This document shows, piece by piece, positions 49,641 through 62,172 of a stretch of 64,000 bases of DNA. This DNA comes from Wuchereria bancrofti (lineage: Eukaryota; Nematoda; Chromadorea; Rhabditida; Onchocercidae), in contig SSBO01000003.1 of NCBI GenBank assembly GCA_005281725.1, positions 9,098,479 to 9,162,478 of the forward strand. Reading direction: 5' to 3'. A model generated the notes under the pieces. That model ran no database searches, was not told the DNA's origin, and was given only the letters and a program-made list of their open reading frames with translations. The translations under genes and the position numbers were made by a program. The stretch's first letter is position 1; each line of letters opens with the position of its first letter.

Positions 49641-50948
49641 TTTATCAAATATTTGATAGTGATTATCACTATCACCACCACCACTAGCAGCAACCTAATA
49701 AGATGTGATGAAATGAATGACAATGAAAGTTCAAAAATTCAAACTTCACTTTTATTTTTTCTTTTGTATTTTCTGAAATAGTAAGAATGAATTGAAATGT
49801 CTTTTAATTCATATTTGATTTGATTCATAAATACGATGGAATGTCAACAATTATTGTTTGTATACATGAAAATTTTTAGTCAAATAATTGGAAATATATT
49901 CCACTAAAAATGATAGAAATTGATCGCAAAAAAACATTTCGATATTAATCTCATTTTAAAATAAGCAATATTAAGAGAGAATCTAGGATATATTAAGAAT
50001 ATTTAAGTGATTTAATCATGTAATGCATTTGATGACATAAATTATCAAATAAAAAATGTAAATATTGAAGAATATTTTTGTAGTAAGAGAATTGAATCAA
50101 TCATCTATGATATGATCAACTTTTTTTTTTTGAGATAATCAATATTTCTTGTTTAGTTTTTTGTTTGCATTTTTTGTTCACTATCCTATGAATGAACTTT
50201 GTGAAAATTAACTCTACATTTTACCATCGTAAACAGAATTCATCTTTACGAGAAGCATATTTAGCTTCCTTTTTTATTATTAGCAAATTAAGGATACTTT
50301 TTCATCGATAATGCAATCAATATCTTACCTTAACCAAACTTCATGACATTAACTGAAATCACAGCAGCATTTCAGTAAATGTTGGTGGTGAAGCACTGAT
50401 AAAATAAAATGTCTACATTGCATGATACGAATTTGTCCTTTTTTTTAAACGTTTATTTTCCAATAAAAATAATTTATGAGTTCTCTGACAGTAATTTATA
50501 ATAAACTGAGGTATGCAGTAATTATTTCACTTTTTCATTGTTAGTTACAAAATATTAAATAAATTTACTGATGTAGAGGAAGAACTCAATAGAAATAAAA
50601 CAAAAATATTGATAAAAAAGAAAAAATAAAGTATTAAACGGAAGTTTATGTAAAGGAAAGGATTAGCATGGACAGATGAATAGAGCAGTGAAACAAGTGT
50701 TGGCGCATATTTTTGAACTGATCTCACATAAAAGTATGATTTGTAACAATTTTAAAGCAACAAAACTTGAAAAAATTCTTTTCAAAAAAGATAAAACAAC
50801 ATCACATATTCAAGAAAAAACAAATAAAAACCACAAAAATAAACTGCCCGTATATAAAAACCACTTCTACATACTCTCGTGCAAAATATTTAAGAAAAAG
50901 CAATTAATGTCACATTTAAACGAATGAGAAAAAAAAAAGTATGTGACA
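49641..50948. other. spacer upstream of the pseudo-Rho gene
   Basis: A minus-strand exon-like segment at about 50325-50350 (acceptor GATTTCAG, donor AAG/GTAAGAT) contains stops in the relevant frame, so it could only be a 5' UTR exon of the pseudo-Rho gene. No other gene was found. A plus-strand open frame at 50676-50927 lacks splice or composition support. Confidence 0.45.
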
Positions 50949-53900
50949 CTACTGTTTAGCATACTCCTGTCCTGATTTTATTTGTTGCAAAAGTTCAGCT
51001 ACCCTATGTAAACTGACTGCTGGGCACCACTTTCTGCTCGGAATACTTCCCTGCAGCTGCACATGCAAAGTATCCAGTATCTATAAGAAGTTCATTTTTT
51101 TCCAAAAATTCAATTCCTCTATTATTTTAATTTTGAAACTAAATTTTTAAAACATTTCTTAGCGTGAAATGTCATCGATTTACATAATCACTGCTTCCAT
51201 GAAAAGTAATTTCTCTAGCTATTAAATGGAATAGCTAAATTCTTGATATCTCACAATTTTTACCTTCATAAGTTCCTTGAAAATATTTCAACCAATAAAG
51301 AAAAAGCAATGATTAAATTCATATCAAAAAAAAGAAAAAAAAATGGAAAGTATGAAATTCAATAGATTTATTGATAATTAGTAGCTAATCACAGATTTAT
51401 TGTGAAAACCGGAAAATGTTTTTTCCCATACTGTACAAAATATCCTTCGAGAACATTTGTGTACAGATATAATTAAAAGATTCAAATTTATTTCCGTTCT
51501 TCGACATTAAACGAGTCTCAGTATTTTATGAATAAATTTTATTGTTCTCAATATTTCAAACGAATATGATTTTTTTGAAAGTGAACGGATAAATGAAATT
51601 TTAAAAAAAGAGGAAAAAGCAACGTACTCGGACCACATCTTCTTCATTCGTTTTGTTATTATATTGCCGTAAAGCGTCCGTGATCGTGTCCAGCGTTGTA
51701 CTGGGTAAAAATGGTAACTCACATATCACTTTAGCTAGACATTCCAACGGAACTAACGAAATTTCGCAGCAACTAACTGCAAAATTAGCAGTTAAAAAAT
51801 TAGTTACAACAGTTTTAACAAAAATAAAAAGTAGAAAATATTTTCATGATATATCAAATAGCATGTGATATTATTGGTTACAGGATCTTATAAAAATTTT
51901 TCTCATACTTTTTGGATCAACCTTTCGGTTGTGCTTGTAGATCCGCATATGAAGTATTGCAAACCGGAAGCATCATGCACACCCTGTTCTACCTAACCTA
52001 CCCAATATACCGAAATTCAGGTGCTTATTCCGTAAATGCTCTTTCTGACAGATCTAGGGCTTTCATATTTTAAGGAAACAACAAATAAAACGAGCAATCA
52101 CATATAGATCTAATTCTCTCTCTTCCGTACTCCGAAAACAATGCAAAAGAACTTCAGATAGCACCTGCAAGACGCAGAAGTACTTCTCCAAGGTTTTTCG
52201 TATATTCTGAAGGTAATGTAACCAGTCCTCCAAAATCTATGTATATACAAAGAAATTGGAATGTTGATACTATCACTTTCTTCCAATCATCTGAATTTTC
52301 TTCAGAGTTATGGTAATATTCGCATGTGTAAATTGCAGATTCTCGTAGTGTTCTACACAGTATTGTTGCTCTGAAAATTATTTACAAGCTATGCCTTGAA
52401 ATAGAGGCATAAAAACTTTAAGTTGGCAACTCGATATTGAGTCAATTATGACTGTTAATTATAAATGATCATGGACAATAATGTTTAAAACTTAACTCGA
52501 AAATGTAAGAGTCTATGGAATTACTATGACAAAAAAAAAAATGTTAGCAAGAGTAAGCAATCAATGAAAAGCTTACCTGTCATCCGGTAAAATGTTGTCG
52601 TATTCACCGCATCGCGCAAAATGACAGTGAAGTCGTCCATGAACGAATGCTTCTTTAATAGATGTCTGAAGCGAGTTACAGATTTATGTATTAATTGCCC
52701 TTATGAACCCTGCGTTGGGTACTTTACCTATCGATAAAATACCTTTACTTTGTCCTGAAATATACTGCATTAAAACGTGAACCGAGCTTTCTTTTTTCTC
52801 CAAAGGATAATACTTCCTATCAGGCAGCAACAAAAATCGTTTGAGGTAACCTATGACTAAATAACTTACTGTACTAACAGGATTTATACATCAAAAATTT
52901 CAAAAATTGCAGAAACAGACATGTGTTTGAAAAAAAATCAGCTACCTGTTTATGGAAAACTTCTTGTAACCGTATAGAAGACATAGCAGATAGCAATAAT
53001 AAAAAGTCCGGATCGTTTTCAAACCAATTACTACCAATAAGGGAAACCAATTCATCCGATAATTCAAATAATACTGGTAAATACTGACCAGGAAATGCTT
53101 CCTTTGATGTACTGGGTGTAGCTTGTGCTGCAAAATTATGAAGATTAACGTGACAGCAGCAATAAATAGTGGTAATAAAACTTTCTAAACTTGACCAAAG
53201 AAATTCCGGGAGAAATTCCCACTGTAAAAACAGTTTCCGCTGTAAAGATAACTGAAAATATATACCAATTGCTGGAGTCTGTAACAGGCGCCTGATAACG
53301 ATACGGAAATTAATTGACCAGTTCTTTTGTATTAATTTCTTGCCAATAAATACTCCAGCCTTTCCTTCAATAAGAGATAATAGTTCAGCGCTAACTCGCA
53401 ATAGATCGAGAGAAGGTAACTGAAAATTAAATATCGACAATTCATTCGAATATAAATCTAGAAAAAGTTAATCTCTAAAAAAAAAAAACAATCGCAGAGA
53501 TCAAAACTATTGGACTTATCGTTTCAAAATAAGTAAAACGTCATACTCCCAACAATAGAGTTGTCATTGGACTAATGCTAATATTAAAATGTGCACAAAG
53601 ATTTACACGAGCAATTCTATTTTCTCAAACCGATAGTGCATATACCAACAATAGCTCACCTCATTTTCCTTTTTCAGACATATGCTGGTGACATCCATAA
53701 TTTCATCGATCTGATTCATGTCTAATTCCTTAACAAGGCTTAACAGTTCCCTGTATGCAAAAAGATGAATAGCCAATTGATCCCCATTCCAAGTCCTAAA
53801 AAAATTTCTTTAATGTGATTTACCTGAAAGCATCTTTTTTGTTTCCTTATCACTATATTTCAATAAACTGATAAAATTAGTTTTAGCGAAACACAAATGA

Positions 53901-54027
53901 ACAAATCTTCAGTATCATTTACTGCTGATAATAATTGGCTGAGAAGCCATTGTTAAATCTCTTATAAGCACATACTTGATTATAAAACATACTTCTGACT
54001 AACGATCAAATTATACACTGAAGACAT
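50949..54027 (-). CDS. unrecognised 406-residue helical protein
   Basis: Seven exons join in phase: 54027-53993, 53795-53660, 53419-52946, 52665-52577, 52370-52165, 51776-51628 and 51080-50949 (TAG). The product starts MSSVYNLIVSQKTWNGDQLA and is almost entirely amphipathic helix: Leu/Ile-rich segments such as LDLLRVSAELLSLIEGKAG, FLWSSLESFITTIYCCCHVN, LPVLFELSDELVSLIGSNWF and LGEVLLRLA. Cysteines are scattered (CCC at about residue 157, CC at about 320). No signal peptide, transmembrane helix or catalytic motif is evident. The texture suggests a HEAT/ARM-like or other alpha-solenoid protein, possibly related to nuclear transport or a large-complex scaffold, but that is a guess from composition. 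Exon 3 is unusually long (474 bases) and contains the strongest coding signal. An acceptor (about 54067) precedes the ATG by some 40 bases, consistent with trans-splicing. An earlier coding exon cannot be excluded. Confidence 0.7.
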
Positions 54028-54079
54028 TTTGACCAGAATTATCAAGTAATTCAACTGGTAAAGTCTGAAAGTATAAGTG

Positions 54080-54310
54080 TAACAATAATCATAAAGAAAC
54101 TTCACACACACGTGAATTACACGCATAAAATCTGGCACTCAATAGAATCAAAAAATTAAACGCACATAAGGCGAACACATGCAACATACGATACAAAGCA
54201 TAATCCGCATGCTTAAAACTGCCCACCCTTTCCCCGTCTTTTGCCCGTTTGCTTCCCGTCTCCCCACCCACTCTCCTAAAACCCCAATCCTCCACTTTTT
54301 ACCTCCCAAA
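54080..54310. promoter_or_regulatory. C-rich island upstream of the 406-residue protein gene
   Basis: On the plus strand the block is pyrimidine-rich (CCCACCCTTTCCCCGTC, TCTCCCCACCCACTCTCC) and much less AT-rich than its surroundings. It lies immediately 5' of the minus-strand gene, where a promoter is expected. It could form a G-rich single strand on the coding side. Confidence 0.4.
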
Positions 54311-57300
54311 CAAATCAAACCAAAATATTTGTGACATTTTTTTCTAAATGGATGCGCTATGAAAACTTGATGGTCCCACAGAAGTTAGGTTAAAAAACGT
54401 GAGAAAAAGGCCGGAAAATAAACAAGTTTTATGATAAACAAATTTTGCGTCACCGAAAGTACCGTATGCCTGCAATCCAGTATCAAGAATCCTTCCTGAT
54501 ACTGAATTTCTATCCTGGAATTCTTCCTGATACTGAATTGTTGCTAAATGAAATTTGTAATTCAGAAATAACAATAACAAGGAAATAAGATTATATTGTA
54601 CATTTTTAATGCAAAGTAGTTTACAATGATATGTACTATGGAGAAAAAAACTTTGATATATACTATGTAATCATATGAATTTTTAATATTTGCTAATTTC
54701 CTACAGTCATTAATTAACTTTAAGAATTTTATTAAGAAATTAAAATGATTAGTGAGCGAAATGATTGGTATCAGAAAGATCAAATAAGTTAGTGTGAAAA
54801 GTTTTTTTTTCTTCTCTACAAAAACAAAAAAAAAAAGGAAATTATTTAACTAGATGAAATCATTGCTGTCAAGTTGTGCTAGTACACTGCAATAAGCAAT
54901 TTATTGATTTGAATATCGATTTTTTGCTACATTTCATATTACTGATTTTTTGATTGACAGAAGTGATATGATATAAGTTAAGCAATTGTTAAGATAATGA
55001 AAAGTGATATACAATAAATTGCTGTTATGGAAGAGTAATTAATTACATGGCAATAGAATGAGTGAATGAGAAGTTAGTTTCATCGCATATCGACTAAGTG
55101 ATAAATAAATGATAAATGTTCCATTTGAGATTATTAGGCATGATAACTTAACAGTAAGTATTACAGGCTATTGTTGATAATGGTGATAATGATTCATTTC
55201 ATTTTAATTATACAAATTTTAAACATTTTAAGAACTAAATGGTGCAATTTTGTAGAAATGCTTTTAATAATTAACATTTGCTAAAGGATGAGGGAAAATT
55301 TCGGATCTTCCGGAACCCGAATTCTTCTCCATTCTTTGAAAAATAATCCTTGTATTTGTTTCACTTTTTTGGAGTAGTTTTATAATTTTTGGATTAACAT
55401 AGAATAACAAAATTTCTCTCATAATTCTGAGAATTATAGAATGAGTACTGAAAAGAATAATATAGTAATCGTTATCACTGATCAATATGAAAATGCGCAA
55501 AATTCATTCTTTTAAAAGAGACAGAGATGAATGATTTGAACAAAATGAAATGATGAAATGTCTAGGAAAAAGAAATTATGGATGGAAGAGATTCTGAAGT
55601 TTTGGAATTTTAGTGGAAATGAATAATGAGTAATGTTAAAGAGAGTAAGTACGATGTCTGATACTGTAAGTTTTAACTTTCTTAAGTAAATAAATTACAA
55701 AGTGCTTGAAATAATTTGTGACATCGATGGAGAGAGATATTCATGCTTTCTGTCTAAAGGGATAAATTAAATTTCATTAAAATATATTAAGTCAATGAAG
55801 GAATGATCAGAATATCAATTCTTGCTATCTATACGATACTCGTTACAGTGACATCGTAGATGTAGGAGAATTTCTGAAACAACGTAAACTAAAACGTAAA
55901 CTGAAAGCGTAGATGGATCACAAATTGGAATCGAAGAAAGTATTAATTTTTGGTTTTTAATTTTCGTAACATTGAAGTTTAACGATGTAATGTATTATGT
56001 TTATTTTTTTCTTTTTGACAAAACTGCATTTATGAGTGAAGTTTGATTTTGCAGTTTAATTAAGACACTTATCTTTTATAATCCATGAAAATAGCTTAAT
56101 GAATTATTTTACGTATTAATTCGGTTATTAAAAGAAAAAAAATCGGTTATTCAATTATTTTACGTATCAATTCGATTATTACAATAAAAGGATAATACAT
56201 GCAACTTCAAGAACACAACGAGATGATAAATTCTTGATTCTATTTTCTAAACGTTGATAGTTTTAAACTAGAATTTGACTAATTTAATCAAATCTAAAAA
56301 TTTAAAAAATCTAAACTGTAGAAATTTCAGTTTGATTATTTCGGTTATAACCATCCGTACAGAAAGTTATAACAACAGAACTTTACTCTAACTTATGCTT
56401 TACAACTCCAAAACAAGTAAAAAGTATTGTAGACATGGTTTTTTCTTTAAAAGAGTTAAAAGAATTTTACAATACTTTTTCATTTTCATTTCAAACAATT
56501 GAACGATTATTATTAAAAAAAAAAATCACTTAAGTATATGTTTATTAAGATTAAGTGATTGATTTAAATAGTCCTTGTATCTTGTCTTTGTAGCTTTTCT
56601 GTTGCGGTAGCAACCAATGATAAGTTGTTCACTGCAGAGGACAATTTTAGAGAAGCAATAATCTATCTTCTTACCTGTTCAATTCCATATTTTGAGATAA
56701 ACTATCTGAGAGAAAAAGCTAATTCATTTTAAGTTTGAAATAAGTTGTTAATGTTGAATAATGGTTGATTACATCATCAAAGCTTATGCCTAATGGTTTT
56801 CTTTTTTTTTTTTTTCTGCAATGTACCATATAAATTGGTTATTTGGTGCTGTTTCATTAAAAATTTCATCTCACATTTCAACATATTCAAAATTTCATTT
56901 CTTATTTTTTTATTCGTGAAGCATTTAACCATAGAATTGAAAAGTGGAATTCGTATTACTTTTGTCTTAATAGTTATATCTTAGATATTCTGTCCAAAAT
57001 AAGTACTTTCCTTCAAATCACATTTGTAATGGCAAATAGCTATTGCAAAGGAAAAAAAAAAAGTAGTAAAGTTAAGTGGTGTGACAATTGAATTTCACAT
57101 GAAATCTAAATGACAATTTTCATAGATAAAGAATCTCTTCCTATGAGATATCTTTTCCCATTGAAGATGTAATCACAAGCTGCACGAAAAGAACTAAAAT
57201 TGAACGATAACATTGAATTAAAAAATAAACAACAGTAAATAATAGAAAATGTATTTCAAATTTTAGATTTATTATTAATTGCAAAAATCATTTCAGTAAA

Positions 57301-57878
57301 CTTTTCGCTTACAATTGATTTAAAATTGAGTTAAAAATCTATACGCATTACTTAATATTTTAATGTTAGACATTGGATGATTGATAAATAAAATTAAAGA
57401 ATGGGACAAATTTTTACTGATATTTAGCAAGTTTATTTGGAAGGTTGAATGTCACAAGTTAACGATCAAGATGATCATTTGATCAATATCTACGATCACA
57501 TATTTACAACCAATATTTAAGATCACGTAGATAAGCTAATAGTTATTAAACAATTAATAGAAAACAAATATATGTTTAGAATTTAAAAAAGACAAAAGTG
57601 TCGCGAAATTTATGTCGCGAAACACCAAATTACTATATGAGAGTAAGAAATAAGTCATATGAAATTTTACAAGTAATGTTTAGACTTTGAACCTTTTGCT
57701 TTAAGACCGATTACTCTTTAGCAGGGTTAACATATATTTTTTTTTTTTACTATAGATATTTGTTTACTCATATTGATTACTATAAAGATCACTAATAAAG
57801 GGCCATTATTTTGTGTCACCAATAAGGCGGCATATTTTCACCTAGCGCCAAATCGGGGGACATTTTTTTGTTTGTTTG
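54311..57878. other. mostly non-coding, with isolated exon-like segments
   Basis: On the plus strand, 55854-55911 reads DIVDVGEFLKQRKLKRKLK after an acceptor. Segments 56368-56405 (NFTLTYALQLQN) and 56592-56731 (FSVAVATNDKLFTAEDNFRE, ending in TAA) are bounded by plausible splice sites and are phase-compatible with each other. These could be the 3' part of a small gene. No start and no continuous chain could be built, so no gene is called. Confidence 0.35.
56592..56731 (+). CDS. candidate terminal exon of an unplaced gene
   Basis: After a TTTGTAG acceptor the frame reads FSVAVATNDKLFTAEDNFRE and continues IYLLTCSIPYFEINYLREKA to TAA. The composition is protein-like and unlike the A/T noise around it. 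A phase-compatible preceding exon at 56368-56405 ends at a GTAAAAA donor. Family unknown, and upstream exons were not found. Confidence 0.3.
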
Positions 57879-57920
57879 ATGGAAGAACGAGGAGGTCAAT
57901 TAGGATTCACTTCTCGACAG
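57879..57920 (+). CDS. candidate first exon (MEERGGQLGFTSRQ)
   Basis: Fourteen codons from an ATG to a CAG/GTTTTG donor in phase 0 follow a GC-richer segment (ACCTAGCGCCAAATCGGGGG) that looks promoter-like. It is possibly the start of a plus-strand gene whose later parts are the coding-like pieces at 58688-58831 and 60.4-60.7 kb. The chain is not proven. Confidence 0.3.
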
Positions 57921-58379
57921 GTTTTGTGATATAACTACAATTCGTCTCTATCAAATTATTGTATTATTATTATTTCTGCTTATTAGCAGGAATTATTATA
58001 TTCCTTTGTTATTCTACAAATTTACATTTCATCCAGCGAATCTTCTCGAAATCAACAACTCCCAAAGAGTAATATTTTTAAATCTTCAAATTTTTCACGA
58101 CAAAAATTATAGAATTAGCATAGCAGTATTGATTGATGTTCTAACATTCATACTTTATTGTGAAAGGAATATAATAATGAAGGTAAATAAAAGAAAATAT
58201 ATGTATTACTCGAAGGGACACGAACAAAAGTTATTTTGAGTATGATTTTTACTGCTGTAAACAATACAAATAGTAGGAAAACCGTTCTCATACTGAATTT
58301 CAATTTTCTTCATTTTACTTATCCTTACGAACTGAAGAATTGAGAAGAGCTCTAACTACATTTGTCACAAAATGTGTGG

Positions 58380-60250
58380 GTGGTTCAAAAGACAAATGAC
58401 AAATAGGCAAATTCTATTTCAAAATACACAACACAGGGAAGTCTCATTGACTGTGCTAACAGAACATTGTTCTTAATACGTTCTCTTTTCTCCACGAGAT
58501 AAATCCTACGTACGTTCACAAACACGGCGACAGCGTTGCCTCCCGTCTCCCTCACTGACGTGTGTCCACGACTAAGTACTTTCTTATCTCTGTACCTTTC
58601 TTTTGAGATTGCGGTAGTTAGTGACGAATTTACTGCATAGTATCTTAGGCGATAATTTACCACCCAACATGGCTCTGACCCAAGTGACATGTCCTCAACA
58701 TTGGTGACCTTTACCTGCCCGCAAAAGGTGACATTGGTCACATAGTCACTGCAGAGGACATTTCGGATGGTGCGGAGACGATGCTAACGAAAAAAGCATT
58801 TAAGGAATTTCTTTCAGACCCATATAAAAGGGTAGGCAGTACAATGGCTCTCTACCCACCAATTTTTCGTATTTTTCTTCGTGTAACTTTGTTCCCATAC
58901 TCTTTTAATGAATCTTTCGAATACTCCGTACATCTTTACTTATCTGTTGTCCATCTCTTTATCAATCTATCGTCTATCTCTCTGTCACTCCATTGTCTGT
59001 CCCTGTCAGAATTGATGTTTCCCAAATAATCGAACCGTTAGATTCCGTCTTGATTTGCCTGTGCTCATGTGAAGGTGACATTCTCTCTGTGGTACGAACT
59101 GTTAGAGCTAATGTTGTCTTCAAATTAACTTTCAGTTGAAAAATGCAATTCTCGGGCCAAAGTGATTTAAGGTTTAGGTTTTGCATGAGTCTATCGATTA
59201 CTCTTAGTTCCTTCGTCGAGATATGTCGTGGACTTCTGGCCTTCATCGAGGTCTGTCGTGGACTTCTGGCCTTCCTGGAGGTCTGTCGTGAACTTCTGAA
59301 TGATCATGTGCTGAAGAACAGTGCAGATAGAGGGTGGGAACGCTGCTTTGTTGTAAAAGTTTATTTAGTTTTGTTGAGGTCAAAGTGTTGTCCTACTGAT
59401 TAGCAAAGATGAATAGTTGTGATAAATGTTTCATTAATTAATGGAGGGTTTATTCGTTGACAGTTGTCGTATAATGTTGAATAGAGAGTTGATTGTTGGG
59501 TTGATGTGAGTGAAAGAGCACCGCTCATCGAGTGAACTCGAGAATAATGGGAGTTTAGTTTTGAAAGACTGAGTTCATTTACAACATTTTTATAATCATC
59601 GATATATTTCTCTATTATAATTCTATTTTCCCGGCGGTCATTTCCCACACTAATTATTGGGAAGGGTTCAAATATGTGACTGATTTGTGACTTGCATAGA
59701 TCGAACACTTTGACTTTTGTTCTTTCTCTCTTATAAAGGGCTGATGACTGCATCTCTCTGTTTCATCTGACAGTTTCTCCGTAGTAGGAGGAGCTAATGT
59801 GACGAACTGCTGAACCTTTCATTCCACTGTTGGCACTAAAAGTGTTCGGCATCGATCGATTTAGAACGAATGTTGTCTGTGAGAGACATTTGACCATTTG
59901 CGCCGGGTAGGGAACTTTGAGCGTAGTGCGCCACAGTGCATACATTGCTGTCAGAGTTTCATAGAAAATGATTGGAGTGTTCGTGTAATTGAATTTATCT
60001 TGCTGGGTCGCTCATCACTTGTTCTAGATGTCTTGAAGTTTATACTGGAGTTTGCAATTCCAAAAATACTTTGGGTCATCATTATTGCAGCAATTCAAAC
60101 TCTTCCGCTTAAGCGCTGTTGTCATGGGGGAGGGGCTTGCATGCCCTTATTTTTTCTGCGAGCTATACTGGCAGAAAAAATAAGATCTCCCATGCTAGGC
60201 ATGTCTCAACCGGATGGTTCACAATTAGAATGGGCTTACTAACGACTCTA
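58380..60250. mobile_element. possible eroded LTR retroelement or pseudogenised gene
   Basis: A roughly 2 kb block is clearly less AT-rich than the rest of the window. It has two TATA-box-like sequences followed by CT-rich stretches (CATATAAAAGGG at 58821 and TTATAAAGGGC at 59731) and an ACATTGGTGACC sequence at 58699, similar to the start of the internal region of Bel/Pao elements. Several broken open frames occur on both strands. One plus-strand segment (58688-58831) reads DIGHIVTAEDISDGAETMLT and KKAFKEFLSDPYKR before a GTAGGC donor. Another (from 59898) contains CIHCCQSF. No reverse transcriptase, integrase or matching LTR pair could be seen, so the call is weak. Confidence 0.25.
59210..59300. 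repeat. 30-base tandem repeat, three copies
   Basis: GTCGTGGACTTCTGGCCTTC plus TCGAGGTCT-like decamers occur three times in a row. The last copy is diverged (GTCGTGAACTTCTG). Confidence 0.85.
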
Positions 60251-60359
60251 ATTCTACTAAAACTTAATGAACTAATTTATACACTCTGTTGATTGGGCAA
60301 TCTGAAAACAGCAGTGGGTTTTATGATTAAAAATTCCATTGTTTCCAAATTTGAAATTT

Positions 60360-60700
60360 TCCGACAGGATTCAGATTCCGATTCCGATTGCATTATCTCC
60401 TTATGTCACCCACTGCATAACAAACAACACATTCTGCTTTTCAGAATATATGCAGCAACCTGCTACGCCGCCTCACCCAAATGTCCTTACAGATGACAAA
60501 AACATAATTACTGATGACTCAGAATAGGAAAGGACTGAAAGCCTGGAAAGGAGTACTAAACAGGGATGCTGGTTTTGCGGTTCAGCAGAAAGACAGCCTG
60601 AAGACAACCTGAGTCTTCATTGCCACCTCATGTCCGAACAATACCCGGCGCAGAATGTCATACAAATAAAAGAACGTATAACATTTGCATTTTCATTTTG
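60360..60700 (+). pseudogene. coding-like segment with in-frame TAG before a zinc-finger-like motif
   Basis: After a TTTTCAG acceptor (about 60445) the frame reads YMQQPATPPHPNVLTDDKN and IITDDSE, then TAG at about 60525. The same frame stays open beyond it: ERTESLERSTKQGCWFCGSA, later NLSLHCHLMSEQYPAQNV, then a stop. The downstream part carries a C-x2-C ... H-x-C-H arrangement. Either the stop is real and the rest is 3' UTR of a degenerate gene, or this is a pseudogene with one nonsense change; stop readthrough is less likely. Family unknown. Confidence 0.35.
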
Positions 60701-62172
60701 ATTATAATTACTGAAATTTGTGAAATTTAATTCATTTGAAAAACACTTTTATTATGATATTTAGGGTGTTTAGTGTGAACATAATAAAAAACTTAAGGGA
60801 TTGAATTAAATCGAATAAGTATTATTTGATTTCTTTCCTTTGCATACATTTTATCTGATTAAGAGACAAATAAATTTCTGGTAATTTCGTATAATTTCTA
60901 GTGAAGATGAAGATAAGTCGAGATTTTCTTTTTTCTTTTGTTTTGTTTATAGCAATTAACTTAAGTTATAGTAGAAATAGGTAATTTTCAGAGGGAATAA
61001 AATGACTCTTTTTAACAGATGACATAAGTTTTGCTGTAATTAGAAAGACTGATACTATTGATAAACATATATAAAATCTTAAATTATCAATTATCAATTC
61101 ATTTTACTGTAATTATAAGTGTAAGTAAGAAGTAACTTAAGTGATGTACTTTTTAAATGATAATTTATAACATTCTGTTTCACTATTTAGGATAGTAATC
61201 TTTGATGTTTTTAGTATTTGATATAACCCAGTGAAATTGACATTCGAGTTGATTTGCTTATACGATTAACAAAATCGTATGGATAGTACTGGTGGTAATA
61301 ATAAATAATTCAGATATAATGCTGGATATGAAGTAGTTTTGTTTCATGTTCAATTTCTTTGCTGTTTTGAAATCCGAAAACTGATCCTTTTATTATTTAT
61401 TATATATATTTATTATTTATTATTTTATTATTATGTATTATATAGGAACTAAGATTTTTTTTGAATTTCTTGACAATGATTGTTGCGCCAAGTTATTACA
61501 AAACTTTTGGTTAAATCATTTTACGATTTGATGTTCTTGAATATAAAACAAAAATGAAAACTTTCATTTGGAATTTCTTCTGAAAATTTTCAATCTTAGG
61601 AGTCGTTAACACTGCGCTGTGCTATAGATGAAAACAAAAAAAGAAAAATACTACGAATAAGGTATACTTTTTATATTACTTTAATAATTAGTACAGCAAT
61701 AATTAGGATTTTCTTTGTCTTGATAACGACCAGAAAATACATTTTGAGCAGCAAAAATTAATAGAAGAGAGAAAGATATATATGAAGATAAAAAAAAGGA
61801 TGTTAAAAAGATGGAAATACAATAAATACAATACGAAATATATTAAAAAGAAGGAAATACAATATGAAACATACACAATATCATGCAAAATATTTTTTTC
61901 TTCTCATTAATCTCCCAAAACATACCACAGCAATTAATATCAATAAATAAAAAGACGACAAAGGATGAATTTTTATCAATGGATAAAAAAAATTAAATCT
62001 GCAGTAACATCAAAATTTTATCCTATCGATGTCAAGTGTTAAATGATTTTCTCTTCAAAAAGCTAATCATCATCTCAATAACTACTTTTAATACAGCAAC
62101 AACAAATGTTTACATTTCGAAACCGAACGTAAATATCACAGCTAAATAAAAACAAGCCACAATCGCTGTTCT
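60701..62172. other. AT-rich spacer
   Basis: Nothing supported. TATTAT microsatellite near 61393-61442. Contains the 3' flank of SSU72. Confidence 0.6.

Noticed and set aside
53800..53960. Alternative 5' exon reading WLLSQLLSAVNDTEDLFICV for the 406-residue protein
   Set aside because: It is protein-like by eye, but its only donors are out of phase with the next exon. The direct join from 53993 to 53795 keeps the frame and uses standard sites.
58385..58741. 118-codon minus-strand open frame in the GC-richer block
   Set aside because: No splice support, no family resemblance, and it overlaps a more convincing plus-strand coding segment.
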